Shown here piece by piece: positions 17,068-25,838 of a stretch of DNA of 64,000 bases. A program made the translations under genes and the position numbers. Location: contig CAWBKD010000005.1 of the NCBI GenBank assembly GCA_963789225.1, positions 62,001 to 126,000 on the forward strand. Direction: 5' to 3'. Source of the DNA: Palsa-504 sp963789225 (GTDB lineage: Bacteria > Actinomycetota > Actinomycetes > Streptosporangiales > Streptosporangiaceae). The first letter of the stretch is position 1. Every line of letters starts with the position of its first letter. Under the pieces are notes generated by a model that had not been told where the DNA came from, did not search any database, and saw nothing but the letters and a program-made list of their open reading frames with translations.

Positions 17068-18168
17068 CTTGTCCGACCCGGCAGCGGCGGGCTTGGCGTG
17101 AATAAGTGCTGGGGCGTGCCGCCAGGTGAGGCAGGCGATCGCGCCGAGGGGGATGGGGGGCAGGTAGGTGACGGCCCGGTAGAGCAGCACGGCGGCCGTC
17201 ACCTGCGCGGTGGCCTGGTGGCCGGCGTCGGCGGCCAGGATGGCGATCAGTCCGAGTTCGGTGATGCCGAGACCGCCGGGGGTGATGGGCAGCACGGTCA
17301 GCAGCCGGACGAACGCGAAGGCCGCCAGGGCGGTCTGCCACGGCACCTGGGCCTGGGACAGGCCGATGCCGCGCAGGCAGGCCAGCAGGACGAGCCACAA
17401 GGTGAGGTTGCTCGCGGCGGTGGCGGCGGTGATCCGCCAGCCGCGCACGGCGATCAGGGCGCCGGCCCGGTCCCGGAAGCCGAGCAGTGCTCCGGGGAGG
17501 TCGGCGCAGGCCGGCCGGCGGGCCACCCGGGCGGCGAACGCGAGGGCGGGCTGCAGCGCGCGGCCCGCGGCGAGCGCGAACGATTCGCTGCGCATCAGCA
17601 GGGCGAGCCCGGCGGCCAGGGCGGCGAGCAGGGCCAGGCCCACCGCCGCGGCGGCGATCAGGCCGGCCCCGGGCCGGGTGGCCGTAACCAGGACCAGCAG
17701 GGCCAGGACCGGCAGGCCCAGGCGGGCGAAGACGTTCCAGATTCCCGACACCAGGGTGTACAGCACGTACTCGGCGGTGCTGACCCCCCAGCTGGACAGC
17801 ATCGCCCAGCTGACCCCCATGGCCAGGGCCCCGCCGGCGGGCAGGGTGTTTGCCACGGCGTTGGAGCCGAGGTTGACCACGGCCGCCTCGCGCAGCCGTA
17901 TCGACGGCAGCACCGAGCAGATCATGATCCAGGTAGAGACCATGCTGGCCGCGGCGGCCCCGGCGACCAGCAGGACCTGCGGCCAGGTCATCGCGCCCAT
18001 GCTGGCCCACACGCTGCGGTAGGACGCGAAATGCGGGACGGCGAAGCCGAAGATGGCCGCGATGACAGCGGCCGACACCGCGGTACGGAAGATCTCCCGG
18101 CCCGATCGCGACCGCGGCCGCCCCTGACCCGTAATAGCGTCGGCTGGCGGTCCGGCAACGGCCGTCAC
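17005..18168 (-). CDS. YbhN/UPF0104-type membrane protein (LPG synthase TM region family)
   Basis: This 387-residue polytopic protein has about eight membrane segments. It contains NLGSNAVANTLPAGGALAMG and FVRLLTVLPITPGGLGITEL, the conserved loops of the UPF0104 family related to the flippase half of lysylphosphatidylglycerol synthase. Stand-alone members are thought to move lipids or isoprenoid carriers across the membrane. There is no aminoacyl-transfer domain. The GTG start at 18168 overlaps the stop of a short frame (18165-18347) whose reality is doubtful. Confidence 0.85.
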   Translation of the reverse strand: MTAVAGPPADAITGQGRPRSRSGREIFRTAVSAAVIAAIFGFAVPHFASYRSVWASMGAMTWPQVLLVAGAAAASMVSTWIMICSVLPSIRLREAAVVNLGSNAVANTLPAGGALAMGVSWAMLSSWGVSTAEYVLYTLVSGIWNVFARLGLPVLALLVLVTATRPGAGLIAAAAVGLALLAALAAGLALLMRSESFALAAGRALQPALAFAARVARRPACADLPGALLGFRDRAGALIAVRGWRITAATAASNLTLWLVLLACLRGIGLSQAQVPWQTALAAFAFVRLLTVLPITPGGLGITELGLIAILAADAGHQATAQVTAAVLLYRAVTYLPPIPLGAIACLTWRHAPALIHAKPAAAGSDKSARGLPQGDGDDERPAGLGR

Positions 18169-18552
18169 CGGAGCCCCTCGGGATGGCGGCTGTCGAGGTG
18201 GGCAGTAGCCTTGGCGGCCCAGCCGAGGCGTTGGAACACGCGGATCACGGCGGCGGAGATGTCAACCCGACCAGGGTCTGCGCCGCGGCGGGTGGCAAAG
18301 GGGCGGTGCGCCGGTATGGCCGCATTCCCGGGTACGCAGATCCACACCGGACATAGGGGCGCCTTCCTGCTTTCAGCAGCAAGGCGGGGTCTTGACCCGG
18401 CGGCTAGTTCACCAGTTCCGGCGCCAACACTACGCCGAATATCCGCCCCGTGCTCCCATCCCGCCCCGGCGGACGCCCTTGACTGAACGCGCTATAGCCT
18501 CACCGGCCCGCTGACGGCTGGGGGCCGGCCCGGCAGGGGTTGTCACGCCGGT
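18169..18552. other. intergenic region upstream of the YbhN-like gene
   Basis: A 60-codon minus frame (18165-18347) ends by GTGA overlap with the YbhN-like start and closes with AVIRVFQRLGWAAKATAHLD. It could be the tail of a lost gene, but no family is recognised and no ribosome binding site is seen. The remainder shows no gene. Confidence 0.3.
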
Positions 18553-19239
18553 TCAGGCAATGAACCGCGCTATCGCGACGTACTGGCAGGCCGCGGCGGC
18601 GCAGACGTAAGCATGAAAGACCTCGTGATAGCCGAACACCGACGGGTAGGGGTCAGGCCAGCGACGATGGTAGGAAAGCGCTCCGGCGGTGTAGAGCAGG
18701 CCACCGGCGAGCATCAGGACCCCTGGTGCGACGCCGGCATGGATCCATACCCACGGCAGTGCCAGGCCGGCGGCCCAGCCCAGCCCGATGAACGTCGCGC
18801 CGACCAGGCGCTCTGGTGCGTTCATCCACGTCAGGTGGATCGCAGCCGCGGTCAGGGTCAGCGTCCACAGCACGATCAGGCCGGCCCGCCCGACCGGGCC
18901 GGGGGTATCCAGCAGGAAACCGGGAGTGGCCGTGCCGGCGATGAGGAAGAAGATCATCGCATGATCCAGGCGCTGCAGGCGCTGCCTCCCGGCATCGGTC
19001 CAGGTCCCGCGGTGGTACAACGCGCTGATCCCGAACAGCGCGCTCACGCTGACCGCGTAGACCGCGACCGCCATGACCTGCCTGGGTCCGTGCGCGCGGG
19101 CCAGCAGCAGCGGGCCGAGCACCAGCGACACCCCGAAGCAGAGCAGGTGCAGCCAGCCACGAAGGACGGGCTTGGCGTAGTAGACGCCGCGCCTGGAGTC
19201 GTAAAGCGGCTCTGCCGCCGGGGAGCCCGCGACCGTCAC
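18553..19239 (-). CDS. hemolysin III / PAQR family membrane protein
   Basis: This 228-residue protein with seven membrane helices carries the family metal-site motifs: GISALYHRGTW, RLDHAMIFFLIAGTATP and YHEVFHAYV (S-x-x-x-H, D and H-x-x-x-H). Members are related to eukaryotic adiponectin receptors; bacterial ones are linked to membrane lipid homeostasis. It lies next to a fatty acid desaturase on the same strand, which fits a shared role in membrane fluidity. Confidence 0.9.
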   Translation of the reverse strand: MTVAGSPAAEPLYDSRRGVYYAKPVLRGWLHLLCFGVSLVLGPLLLARAHGPRQVMAVAVYAVSVSALFGISALYHRGTWTDAGRQRLQRLDHAMIFFLIAGTATPGFLLDTPGPVGRAGLIVLWTLTLTAAAIHLTWMNAPERLVGATFIGLGWAAGLALPWVWIHAGVAPGVLMLAGGLLYTAGALSYHRRWPDPYPSVFGYHEVFHAYVCAAAACQYVAIARFIA

Positions 19240-19296
19240 CGTCGGCCTCCATTTCGTGTCGAGTCTCCGGACAGACCGGGCGGGTACGGGTAAGCG

Positions 19297-20379
19297 TCAG
19301 TCATGGCGGCGGCAGGCGGCTGCTCCAGCGCCGCTAAGGTGCTGGACGATCTGGCGGAATGACTCGACGAAGCCTTCTTCGCAGTAACCGAGGTCGGTCT
19401 CTACGCAGAAGTCCCTGACGAGGCCCTGGACCCGTCGCAGGTTGGGCCGGGGCATCGACTCGAATAGGTGGTGCTCGATCTGGTAGTTAAGGCCGCCGAG
19501 CATGAACGTAGTAAACCAGCCGCCCCTGACATTCCGGGCCGTGACCACCTGGCGTCGGGCGAAGCCGGCCGCCGTTGCGGAATCGATGATCGGCATTCCC
19601 TTGTGGTTGGGCGCGAAACTGATGCCCAGGTACACCGAGAAGACCGCCTGCTGCACGGCGATGAAAGCGAGTGCCTTCAGCGGGGAGAGCACCCAGAGCA
19701 CCACCGTCAGGTACAGCGCGGCATGCAGCACGATGAGTGAAGCTTCTACCGCCGAGGCACGGTCTCGTTGCTGCAGAAGCCGCTTGATCCCGAGTACGTG
19801 CAAGCCGACGCTTCGCAGCAGCATGAGCGGGAAGAAGAGCGGCGCCTGCCAGCGGGCCAGCCACGATGCGAGATGGCCGCGCCAGTTTCCCGGCGCTCCA
19901 GACGAGGCCAGGACGACTCCCTCGCCGATATCAGGGTCGCGGCCCATCTCGTTGGGATGCGCATGGTGTGCGCTGTGCTTGGGAACCCACCAGCCAAAGC
20001 TCAGCCCGATGAGCGCGTTCGCCACGATGAGGCCGAGCAGGCGATTGCGCCGGCGCGCGCAGAAAACCTGGTTGTGCCCCGCATCGTGGCCGAGGAAGCC
20101 CAGCTGGGTGAACATCACCCCCACCAGCGGGGCGACCGCGAGAGCCGTCCACGAGTTGCCCACCACGACGAACAGGGCCCATCCAGCGAAGAAGACGAGG
20201 ATCGTCAGGGTGATCTTCACCCGGTAGTAGCCCGGCCTGCGGTCGAGCAGACCCATAGCCCGCACCTGCCGCGCCAGTGCGCGAAAGCTAGCCGTCGAGG
20301 GATCGACGGCTAGAGGCAGCCGGTCTGCGGCTACGGCGCGGCCCGACGGCAGGGCCAGAAGGCTGGGTGCTGTGGTCAT
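19297..20379 (-). CDS. membrane fatty acid desaturase
   Basis: From ATG 20379 (AGGAGG 12 nt upstream) the protein is 360 residues. It has the three histidine boxes of integral-membrane desaturases: GHDAGHNQ, HSAHHAHP and QIEHHLFESMPR. These hold a di-iron centre that introduces double bonds into acyl chains using oxygen and an electron donor. The Q-x-x-H-H last box is that of front-end or acyl-lipid desaturases. No fused cytochrome b5 domain is present. The hemolysin III-like gene lies 57 bp downstream. Confidence 0.92.
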   Translation of the reverse strand: MTTAPSLLALPSGRAVAADRLPLAVDPSTASFRALARQVRAMGLLDRRPGYYRVKITLTILVFFAGWALFVVVGNSWTALAVAPLVGVMFTQLGFLGHDAGHNQVFCARRRNRLLGLIVANALIGLSFGWWVPKHSAHHAHPNEMGRDPDIGEGVVLASSGAPGNWRGHLASWLARWQAPLFFPLMLLRSVGLHVLGIKRLLQQRDRASAVEASLIVLHAALYLTVVLWVLSPLKALAFIAVQQAVFSVYLGISFAPNHKGMPIIDSATAAGFARRQVVTARNVRGGWFTTFMLGGLNYQIEHHLFESMPRPNLRRVQGLVRDFCVETDLGYCEEGFVESFRQIVQHLSGAGAAACRRHD

Positions 20380-20811
20380 CGTCGCTCTGTCCTCCTGGGC
20401 GCCTGCCGAGCACACCGCTCGGGCTTACGTCGCCAGGGTCTGGAGCAACGAGGCCGCAGCCAGGGCCTACCCGCCACGACCGCACCTGCTCTTACGGTAC
20501 CTCCACCAGGCGGCCCCGCAAGGCCAAAGCAGGGCGAGGTCTCCCGAGTCGCGTCAGCAAGCCGGCGTTCTGGCCAGGGTGCGGCCGGTCAGCGGCGCGG
20601 CGGGGTTGGTGGACCGCACGCGGCTCAGGCTGTGGCGCCGCTGCCCGTTCGCGCAAATTGAATTCTTTTCTGCCGAACGAACCGTGGTGCCTGTCCCCGA
20701 TGATCGGGGCTGCCTCGGCGATTGCGACCGGTGGCTCGGCCAGCGGCCGGTGCGGGCCCCGGTCGTGCGGGTCCCATGAGGCACAATGAGAGCCACCGCC
20801 GGGAGGTTGGC
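20380..20811. other. intergenic region between desaturase and small membrane genes
   Basis: No gene is supported. The region holds the promoter side of the desaturase and, at 20660-20693, a 34-bp element that recurs upstream of the MEDS-STAS gene (48423-48456). Confidence 0.5.
20660..20693 (+). repeat. 34-bp conserved intergenic element, copy A
   Basis: The element runs from GAATTCTTTTCTGCCGAACG to TGGTGCCTG. It matches 29 of 34 positions, without gaps, to the copy at 48423-48456. Both copies lie in AT-richer spots of intergenic DNA upstream of plus-strand genes (here the gene at 20812), which suggests a shared promoter or regulator site. Confidence 0.6.
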
Positions 20812-21039
20812 ATGGCAAAGCATCCGCTCATCGGCTATCTCGTATGGCTGGTCCTGTTCGGCGCTGTGTTCGCCTGGGAGGGCCTCGCCCTGGCCCGGGT
20901 GACCGGCGTCCCCGCCCTCAGCGACGTCTTCCGCGTGATCATGCGCTATCCCATCGGGCGGTGGGCGCTGTTCGCGTTCTGGCTGTGGGCCGGCTGGCAC
21001 TTCTTCGTCCGCGGCTGGCACTTCCTGCTCCGGGCCTGA
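20812..21039 (+). CDS. small membrane protein, DUF6186-like, 75 aa
   Basis: GGGAGG precedes ATG 20812. The protein has one membrane helix near the N-terminus (LIGYLVWLVLFGAVFAWEGL) and a second near the end, closing with LWAGWHFFVRGWHF. The W-x-W-x-G-W-H-F-F ending resembles DUF6186 proteins. It is followed 7 bp later by a DUF6256-like gene, a pairing I recall from other actinomycetes. The function is unknown. Confidence 0.7.
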   Translation: MAKHPLIGYLVWLVLFGAVFAWEGLALARVTGVPALSDVFRVIMRYPIGRWALFAFWLWAGWHFFVRGWHFLLRA

Positions 21040-21046
21040 GCTCATC

Positions 21047-21508
21047 ATGGCTCCGGCCGGGGTGCTCGCGCTGTCGTTGGCGGACCGTCAGGCCCTGGTG
21101 CCGATGGCCGCCGGTTACCTGATCCTCATGTCGGCGCTCGGCTTTGGCCTGCGTCGCCTGTACCGGCCACGGAGGCCTCCGTCCGGGGCCGAAATGTGGC
21201 CGGATGGGAGGCGGACCACGCCGCCCGGCCCGGGCCAGCGCACCGGCCGGGCCGCGCTGGTCAGGCGTGTGGCCGGCACCGTCGCCGACGGCTACGTGCT
21301 GCTGCTGGCGGTCGTGGTCGCGTACTACTTCGGTGTCACCCGGGTCGGGCCCGGTTTCCTGGAGAGCGAGATCACCGGAACGGCCCTGCTGCTGGCACTG
21401 GCGACACCGGTATTCACCGCCCTGTCCTGGCTGACCGAACGCCGACGGCGCAGCAGAGCCCGCGTCCCCCGGAGCGACCGGACAGGTGCCCCAGAGCGCT
21501 CCGAGTAG
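21047..21508 (+). CDS. membrane protein, DUF6256-like, 153 aa
   Basis: The protein has an N-terminal membrane helix, a polar loop rich in Arg and Pro, and two C-terminal helices (DGYVLLLAVVVAYYFGVTRV and a second ending ALSWLTERRRR). The pattern resembles DUF6256. It lies 7 bp downstream of the DUF6186-like gene, so they are probably cotranscribed. The function is unknown. Confidence 0.65.
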   Translation: MAPAGVLALSLADRQALVPMAAGYLILMSALGFGLRRLYRPRRPPSGAEMWPDGRRTTPPGPGQRTGRAALVRRVAGTVADGYVLLLAVVVAYYFGVTRVGPGFLESEITGTALLLALATPVFTALSWLTERRRRSRARVPRSDRTGAPERSE

Positions 21509-21599
21509 ATCCAGGTCGTAACCGGGGGCGAGGCTGACGTCATGTCCTGGTGCCCGTTAGCGTCCGCGCTGGTGTTCTCGTTCGGGCACGATTTGTGGC

Positions 21600-22037
21600 G
21601 TGATATTTCTTCTGGTACGTGTCTTGGGCGAAAGGCACCGGCAGTACGTGGCAGCCCTGCTCGTCACCGTCACCGCCTGCGTGCTGGCCGGCGCCGGGTT
21701 GTTCGCGCTGACCCAGAACCTGCCGTTCACCACGGGCCTGTACTGGGCGGTGATCTTGCGCAAGCAGGCACCTGACCTGCCGATCACCGCCCAGGTCAGC
21801 TCGGCTTCGGTGCGGGAGGCGCTGCGCGAGCTCGGAGTCCAGCATGCGGTGTCGGCGCAGGAACTGGTGGCCCGCACGCTGGCCACCACCCTGGAAACGC
21901 CGCACGCGGGCGAGATGGTCGCCCAGCTTGTGGAGTCTGGCCGGGACATCCTGGCCGAGATCGACGCGGCTCGGCGCCAAAATCGACGCTGCTTCGCGGT
22001 CCTAACCCAATCAGGCGGATATCGCATAAGCCGGTGA
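21600..22037 (+). pseudogene. potassium channel gene with pore and half the RCK domain deleted
   Basis: The first 52 residues are the start of a two-helix potassium channel, ending LFALTQNLPFTTGLYWAV. The next residues in family members should be the selectivity filter (T-V-G-Y-G-D). Instead the frame continues ILRKQAPDLPITAQVSSASV and ELGVQHAVSAQELVARTL, the C-terminal half of the RCK/TrkA domain. About 150 residues, including the filter and second helix, are missing in frame. The C-terminus after RDILAEIDA also diverges and overlaps the antiporter gene on the other strand. It cannot form a channel. Confidence 0.75.
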
Positions 22038-23847
22038 CGAAGGCGAAGACACCACCGAGGCAGGCCAGGCCGATGACGATCCAGGTCACGTAGTCGTTCA
22101 CGACGCCACTTTGGAAGCGGCGGGCGGCTGAGGCGAGCGGGGCGTTCGGCCGGTATGCGCGCAGCAGCGGCAGCCGCCGCCAGTACAGCGCCAGCGCGGC
22201 CAGGATCAGCGCTCCGATCGCCGAGCAGAGCCCGGCCAGCACGCCGGTGACCGTCACGCTGGTGGAGCCGACGGCGAACAGGGCCACCGGGTGCGTGATG
22301 TGCGCGCCGTGGAGCACGGTCGCGTTGTATCCGGCCTGGTCCTCGAAGCGGACCGCCGCCGCCTGCACCGCGGGCCCGAGCGGGCCGATGACGCCTACCC
22401 CGATGGCGGCGACCACTAGGATCGCCGGCGGGACGATCATCGTGAGCGGCGTGCGGTCCTTGCCGCCGGCCGTCTCGCTGGTCTCCTCGGCGGCCTCCCT
22501 GGCCATCTGCGGGTCTTCAGTGGGCCGGTCGCCCAGGCCGTAGAACACGCCCCCGGCCACCCGCAGCACGGCCCCGCCGACCAGGCTGGAGCAGACGATC
22601 AGGACGGGGATGAGCCAGGTGCCCGCGCTGGCCTCGATCCAGCCTTTGCCGAGGAACGTGGCGAACGGCGGCAGGTCGGCCAGCCCGAGTCCGGCCAGGG
22701 TGAAGACCACCCCGGTAACCCGCAGCGGCCGGCCGCGGCCGTGCAGCCACGGCTCGTTAACCGAGCCGAGCCGATGCAGCACGATGCCGGTGCACAGGAA
22801 CAGGGCGCCCTTGACCAGCCCGTGGCCGATGACGTAGACGGCGGTGCCGGCCAGGCCGAGCGGCGTCAGCAACGCGATGCCGATGAGGAACATGCCGGCG
22901 TGGCTGATCGTGGAGAACGCAAGCATCCGCTTGATGTGCCGCTCCCGGAAGCAGAACAACGCCCCTGTCACGGCCGTCAGCAGGCCGAGGGCGAGGAAGA
23001 CGTGGCTGATGGCCGCCCGGTGCCCGAGCGCCTGGCCGAAGACCGACCAGTAGATCCGGGCGATGCCGTAGAGCCCCAGCTCGACCATCACCCCGGAGAA
23101 CAGCACGCAGACCGGAGTCGGCGCGACCGCGTGCGCGTCCGCGAGCCAGAAGTGAAAGGGCACGATCGCGCTCTTGATCAGCAATCCGGCGATGACCAGG
23201 ACAAACGCGACGACCACGAGCCGGTCCGCCGGGTGCTTCGCGATCGAGGTGCCGATCTGCGCCATGTTCAGCGCCCCGGTCCGCCCGTAGATCAGCGCGA
23301 TGCCCGACAGCGACAGGTACGCGCCCACGCTGTTGGTGATGGCGAAGTTGAGCGCGCCCTGGATCGGCCCGCGCTCCTCCGGCCGGTACGCAGTCAGCGC
23401 ATAGGCCGACACTCCCATCAGCTCGAACCACACGAACAGGTCGAACAGGTCCCCGGTGAGGCAGAATCCGACGATGCCAGCCAGGAAGGTCAGCATCAGC
23501 GCCTGGAAATAGCTGGCGACCCGCTCGAAGTACCGCCAGGAAAACGTCATCGCCGCGGTCACCAGGACCGCCGCCAGGCAGGCGAGCCCGGCGCTGAGCG
23601 GCTGCGCCTCGAAGTCGATGCCGATGGACACACCGTGCGCGGGCCGGAAACCGGCGAACCAGTAGACCTGGTCGCCGCCGCCGGTCCGGATCATGATGAC
23701 GCCCAGCATGACGGCCACGCACGCCGCGGCCAGGATCGCCGTGACGTCGAGCAGCCGGCGCCTGTTCCGCAACAATGGACCGAACGCCGTAACCGAGGCG
23801 GCCACCAGCAGCGGGACCACGACGACCAGGGCGAGCAGCTGATCCAC
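21796..23847 (-). CDS. mrpD: Mrp antiporter subunit D, with foreign C-terminal tail
   Basis: This is the large proton-pumping subunit of an Mrp-type sodium/proton antiporter, related to respiratory complex I NuoN/M/L. It contains LTGDLFDLFVWFELMGVSAY and, in the amphipathic pumping helix, ALLIKSAIVPFHFWLADAHA-like sequence (LLIKSAIVPFHFWLADAHAV). About 14 hydrophobic segments cover residues 1-604. After VFAFVTGL the frame continues for about 80 residues that are only the antisense of the broken potassium channel gene, so the original stop has been lost. It is the last gene of the mrp operon, 9 bp after mrpC. Confidence 0.88.
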   Translation of the reverse strand: MDQLLALVVVVPLLVAASVTAFGPLLRNRRRLLDVTAILAAACVAVMLGVIMIRTGGGDQVYWFAGFRPAHGVSIGIDFEAQPLSAGLACLAAVLVTAAMTFSWRYFERVASYFQALMLTFLAGIVGFCLTGDLFDLFVWFELMGVSAYALTAYRPEERGPIQGALNFAITNSVGAYLSLSGIALIYGRTGALNMAQIGTSIAKHPADRLVVVAFVLVIAGLLIKSAIVPFHFWLADAHAVAPTPVCVLFSGVMVELGLYGIARIYWSVFGQALGHRAAISHVFLALGLLTAVTGALFCFRERHIKRMLAFSTISHAGMFLIGIALLTPLGLAGTAVYVIGHGLVKGALFLCTGIVLHRLGSVNEPWLHGRGRPLRVTGVVFTLAGLGLADLPPFATFLGKGWIEASAGTWLIPVLIVCSSLVGGAVLRVAGGVFYGLGDRPTEDPQMAREAAEETSETAGGKDRTPLTMIVPPAILVVAAIGVGVIGPLGPAVQAAAVRFEDQAGYNATVLHGAHITHPVALFAVGSTSVTVTGVLAGLCSAIGALILAALALYWRRLPLLRAYRPNAPLASAARRFQSGVVNDYVTWIVIGLACLGGVFAFVTGLCDIRLIGLGPRSSVDFGAEPRRSRPGCPGQTPQAGRPSRPRAAFPGWWPACGPPVPAPTPHAGLRARAAPPAPKPS

Positions 23848-23856
23848 GGCGGATCG

Positions 23857-24201
23857 TTATCCCTTCAGCGCGGCCAGTTCCTGCGGATCGAGGGTGCCGA
23901 AGCGCTTGTAGGCCTGGATCGCGAACGACAGCAGCAGCGCCGTGACGGCCGCCTCGACCACCACGTCGGTGAGCGCGCACGCCTGCACGACGGGGTCGAC
24001 CGCGGGGGTGTGGTTCGGCACGTCGAAGAAGTAGGGAGCGACCGCTCCCGTCACGTACCCGACCCCGAGCAGCAGCACGTAGGTCGACGACTGGACCACG
24101 ATCAGGCAGATGATCTGGTGCACCAGGTGCCGGCTGGTGACGACGCCGTACAGCCCGACACCCAGGATCCAGGCCACGACGATGAACGGGAAGACCTGCA
24201 T
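23857..24201 (-). CDS. mrpC: Mrp antiporter subunit C (NuoK-like)
   Basis: This 114-residue protein has three membrane helices and resembles NuoK/MnhC: GLYGVVTSRHLVHQIICLIV, then a loop VDPVVQACALTDVVVEAAVT with the conserved Glu. Length and layout match the family. ATG 24201 lies a few bases after the putative mrpB stop, and mrpD follows after 9 bp. It is part of the membrane arm of the antiporter. Confidence 0.92.
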   Translation of the reverse strand: MQVFPFIVVAWILGVGLYGVVTSRHLVHQIICLIVVQSSTYVLLLGVGYVTGAVAPYFFDVPNHTPAVDPVVQACALTDVVVEAAVTALLLSFAIQAYKRFGTLDPQELAALKG

Positions 24202-24204
24202 TCG

Positions 24205-24964
24205 CTAACCCCCTTTGCCTGACGAGCAGCGTCTGATCCAGCAGCTCGCCGACGATGAGGACGAACGCCGCGGCCACCTCGATCCCCACGAAGAAGCTGA
24301 TCAGCGCGATCGTCCCGGAGGAGCTCACCGCGCCGGGCACCTGGCCGAGCGGCAGGAGGTTCTTCAGGTACGGCAGGCCCATCGCCACCGCGGTGACCCC
24401 TACCGCGGCGAAGCCGGCCGCGCCCACCGCCTCGGCCACATCGGTGAGATCGATCGGGCTGAACCGCTTGAAGACCAGGAACTCCCCGGACAGGTAGATC
24501 AGGATGAACGCGGTGGCGAGCATGACCCCGCCCTGGAATCCGCCCGACGGGTCGGTCTGCGCGTGCGACGCCAGCCACCAGCCGGCCAGCACGACGGGGC
24601 CGGCCAGCAGCAGCGCCACCATCCGTACCGCGCTGCTGGTGGCAGGCACATCCCGGTCGGCGGCCTCGTCCACGGCCGGCCGGTCCCGCTCGCCGCGCAG
24701 GCGGCGCAGCACGGTCGCGACGCCCGCCGCGGCGGCGAACAAGATGAACTCCTCGCCCACCGTGTCGAAGCCGCGGTACTCGAAGTTGATCGCGGACACC
24801 ACGCCGGTGGCGTTGGTCTGCGCGACGACGACGCGCAGGATGGCGGGCCCGTACGGCCCGGGATACCTGCCGAAGCCCGGCAGGCCGAGCAGCCCCCACA
24901 GGTAGAAGGCCGCCAGGCCAGCGCCGGCGACCAGGAAGATCCAGCGCCGCTGCCGCGGCGTCAT
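24205..24964 (-). CDS. mrpB: MbhE-MrpB fusion subunit, apparent frameshift at its end
   Basis: From ATG 24964 the frame encodes two units. First comes an MbhE/MrpA-C-terminal-like part with INFEYRGFDTVGEEFILFAA. Then comes an MrpB part with ASHAQTDPSGGFQGGVMLAT and SFFVGIEVAAAFVLIVGELL. The frame does not stop where expected: after LLDQTLLVRQRG it runs on across mrpC. If the five-C run at 24209-24213 had one base fewer, TAG at 24205-24207 would end it 3 bp before mrpC. A one-base insertion, real or a sequencing error, is therefore likely. Confidence 0.85.
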
Positions 24965-25248
24965 TGCTCTTTTTTCCTGACCTTGGCCAGCGTCAGCAGC
25001 AGGACCGCGGGCAGCAGCACCGCGCCGACGGTCAGCTCGGACAGCGTGACATCCGGCGCCTGGAAGGCGAGGAACAGCACGGCCAGCAGCACGCCGTAGG
25101 TGCTCAGCATCAGCACCTGCCGGACCGGGGCCCTGATTAGCACCACGGCCGTCGCGCCGACGGCCACCAGCACCAGCAGCGTGACCTGCAGCGCGTCCAT
25201 CATGCCGACGGGCACCGTGTACGGGGTGTGCACCGCGAGGGTATTCAC
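24961..25248 (-). CDS. DUF4040/MbhD-like antiporter subunit
   Basis: This 95-residue protein has three membrane helices. It contains RQVLMLSTYGVLLAVLFLAF and APDVTLSELTVGAVLLPAVL, the signature of the DUF4040/MbhD domain, which corresponds to part of the C-terminus of MrpA. Its ATG overlaps the mrpG stop by 4 bp, and its own stop overlaps mrpB. No gene for the large N-terminal half of MrpA is present in the operon. Confidence 0.88.
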   Translation of the reverse strand: MNTLAVHTPYTVPVGMMDALQVTLLVLVAVGATAVVLIRAPVRQVLMLSTYGVLLAVLFLAFQAPDVTLSELTVGAVLLPAVLLLTLAKVRKKEQ

Positions 25249-25586
25249 CGCTCTCGCTCCTCCCCGCCGGCGGCTCCGGCACCCTGGCCTGGACGCCAGT
25301 CCCCCTGCTCGCGGACCCGGATCGCGCGCATGGTCGCGTGCGACAGGTACGGCCCGGCGATCGCCAGGAAGAGCAGCGCCACGCAGGTCTCCCCGGTGTT
25401 CTCGTCCAGGCCCGCCTGCACCAGCACGGCCAGCGCGACCAGGACCGGCGCGACCAGCGCGGCCGGCGTCACGAAGTGCAGCTTCTGGTACGCGTCCCGC
25501 ATCAGCAGCACGCCGAGCGAAGCGCCGAGCACGATCGCCACGGCCAGGCCGAGCAGGACATCCGCACCGACGTCCCGGGCGATCAC
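25245..25586 (-). CDS. mrpG: Mrp antiporter subunit G
   Basis: This 113-residue membrane protein contains GASLGVLLMRDAYQKLHFVT, with the G-x-x-x-x-x-R-x-x-D-x-Y-x-R/K-L-H motif of MrpG, and two further helices. It overlaps mrpF by 4 bp upstream and the DUF4040 gene by 4 bp downstream. Its C-terminal 20 residues are polar and Gly-rich. It is a small accessory subunit needed for antiporter assembly. Confidence 0.9.
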   Translation of the reverse strand: MIARDVGADVLLGLAVAIVLGASLGVLLMRDAYQKLHFVTPAALVAPVLVALAVLVQAGLDENTGETCVALLFLAIAGPYLSHATMRAIRVREQGDWRPGQGAGAAGGEERER

Positions 25587-25837
25587 AGCCAGCGCTCCAT
25601 GGCGCGGACGAACACCAGCCCGCTGCCGAACATCAGCATGGCGAGCAGCACCGGCAGCTCGAACAGGCTGGGCCGCTGAAACGCCTGCGCGAGCAGCACC
25701 AGCACCATGACCATGACGGAGGTGATGAACTCATAGCCGACGACCGCCGAGCCTAGGTCGCCGCGGGCTATCACCATCCCGGCCGGGATGATGCAGGCCA
25801 GCATCGCGATCGCCGCCGCGGTGAACGCAACGACCAT
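25583..25837 (-). CDS. mrpF: Mrp antiporter subunit F
   Basis: This 84-residue protein has three membrane helices and resembles MrpF: VVAFTAAAIAMLACIIPAGM, then GSAVVGYEFITSVMVMVLVL. The conserved D/G-x-x-V region after the first helix is present. ATG 25837 lies directly after the expected mrpE stop, and the 3' end overlaps mrpG by 4 bp. Confidence 0.88.
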   Translation of the reverse strand: MVVAFTAAAIAMLACIIPAGMVIARGDLGSAVVGYEFITSVMVMVLVLLAQAFQRPSLFELPVLLAMLMFGSGLVFVRAMERWL

Positions 25838-25838
25838 G

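Noticed and set aside
18165..18347. 60-codon minus frame overlapping the YbhN-like start by GTGA
   Set aside because: The overlap is suggestive, but no ribosome binding site or family was found; mentioned only in the gap entry.
22757..25282. 841-codon minus-strand open frame
   Set aside because: Only its part from 24964 to about 24205 encodes a real protein (mrpB). The rest is other-frame reading of mrpC and mrpD made possible by high GC.
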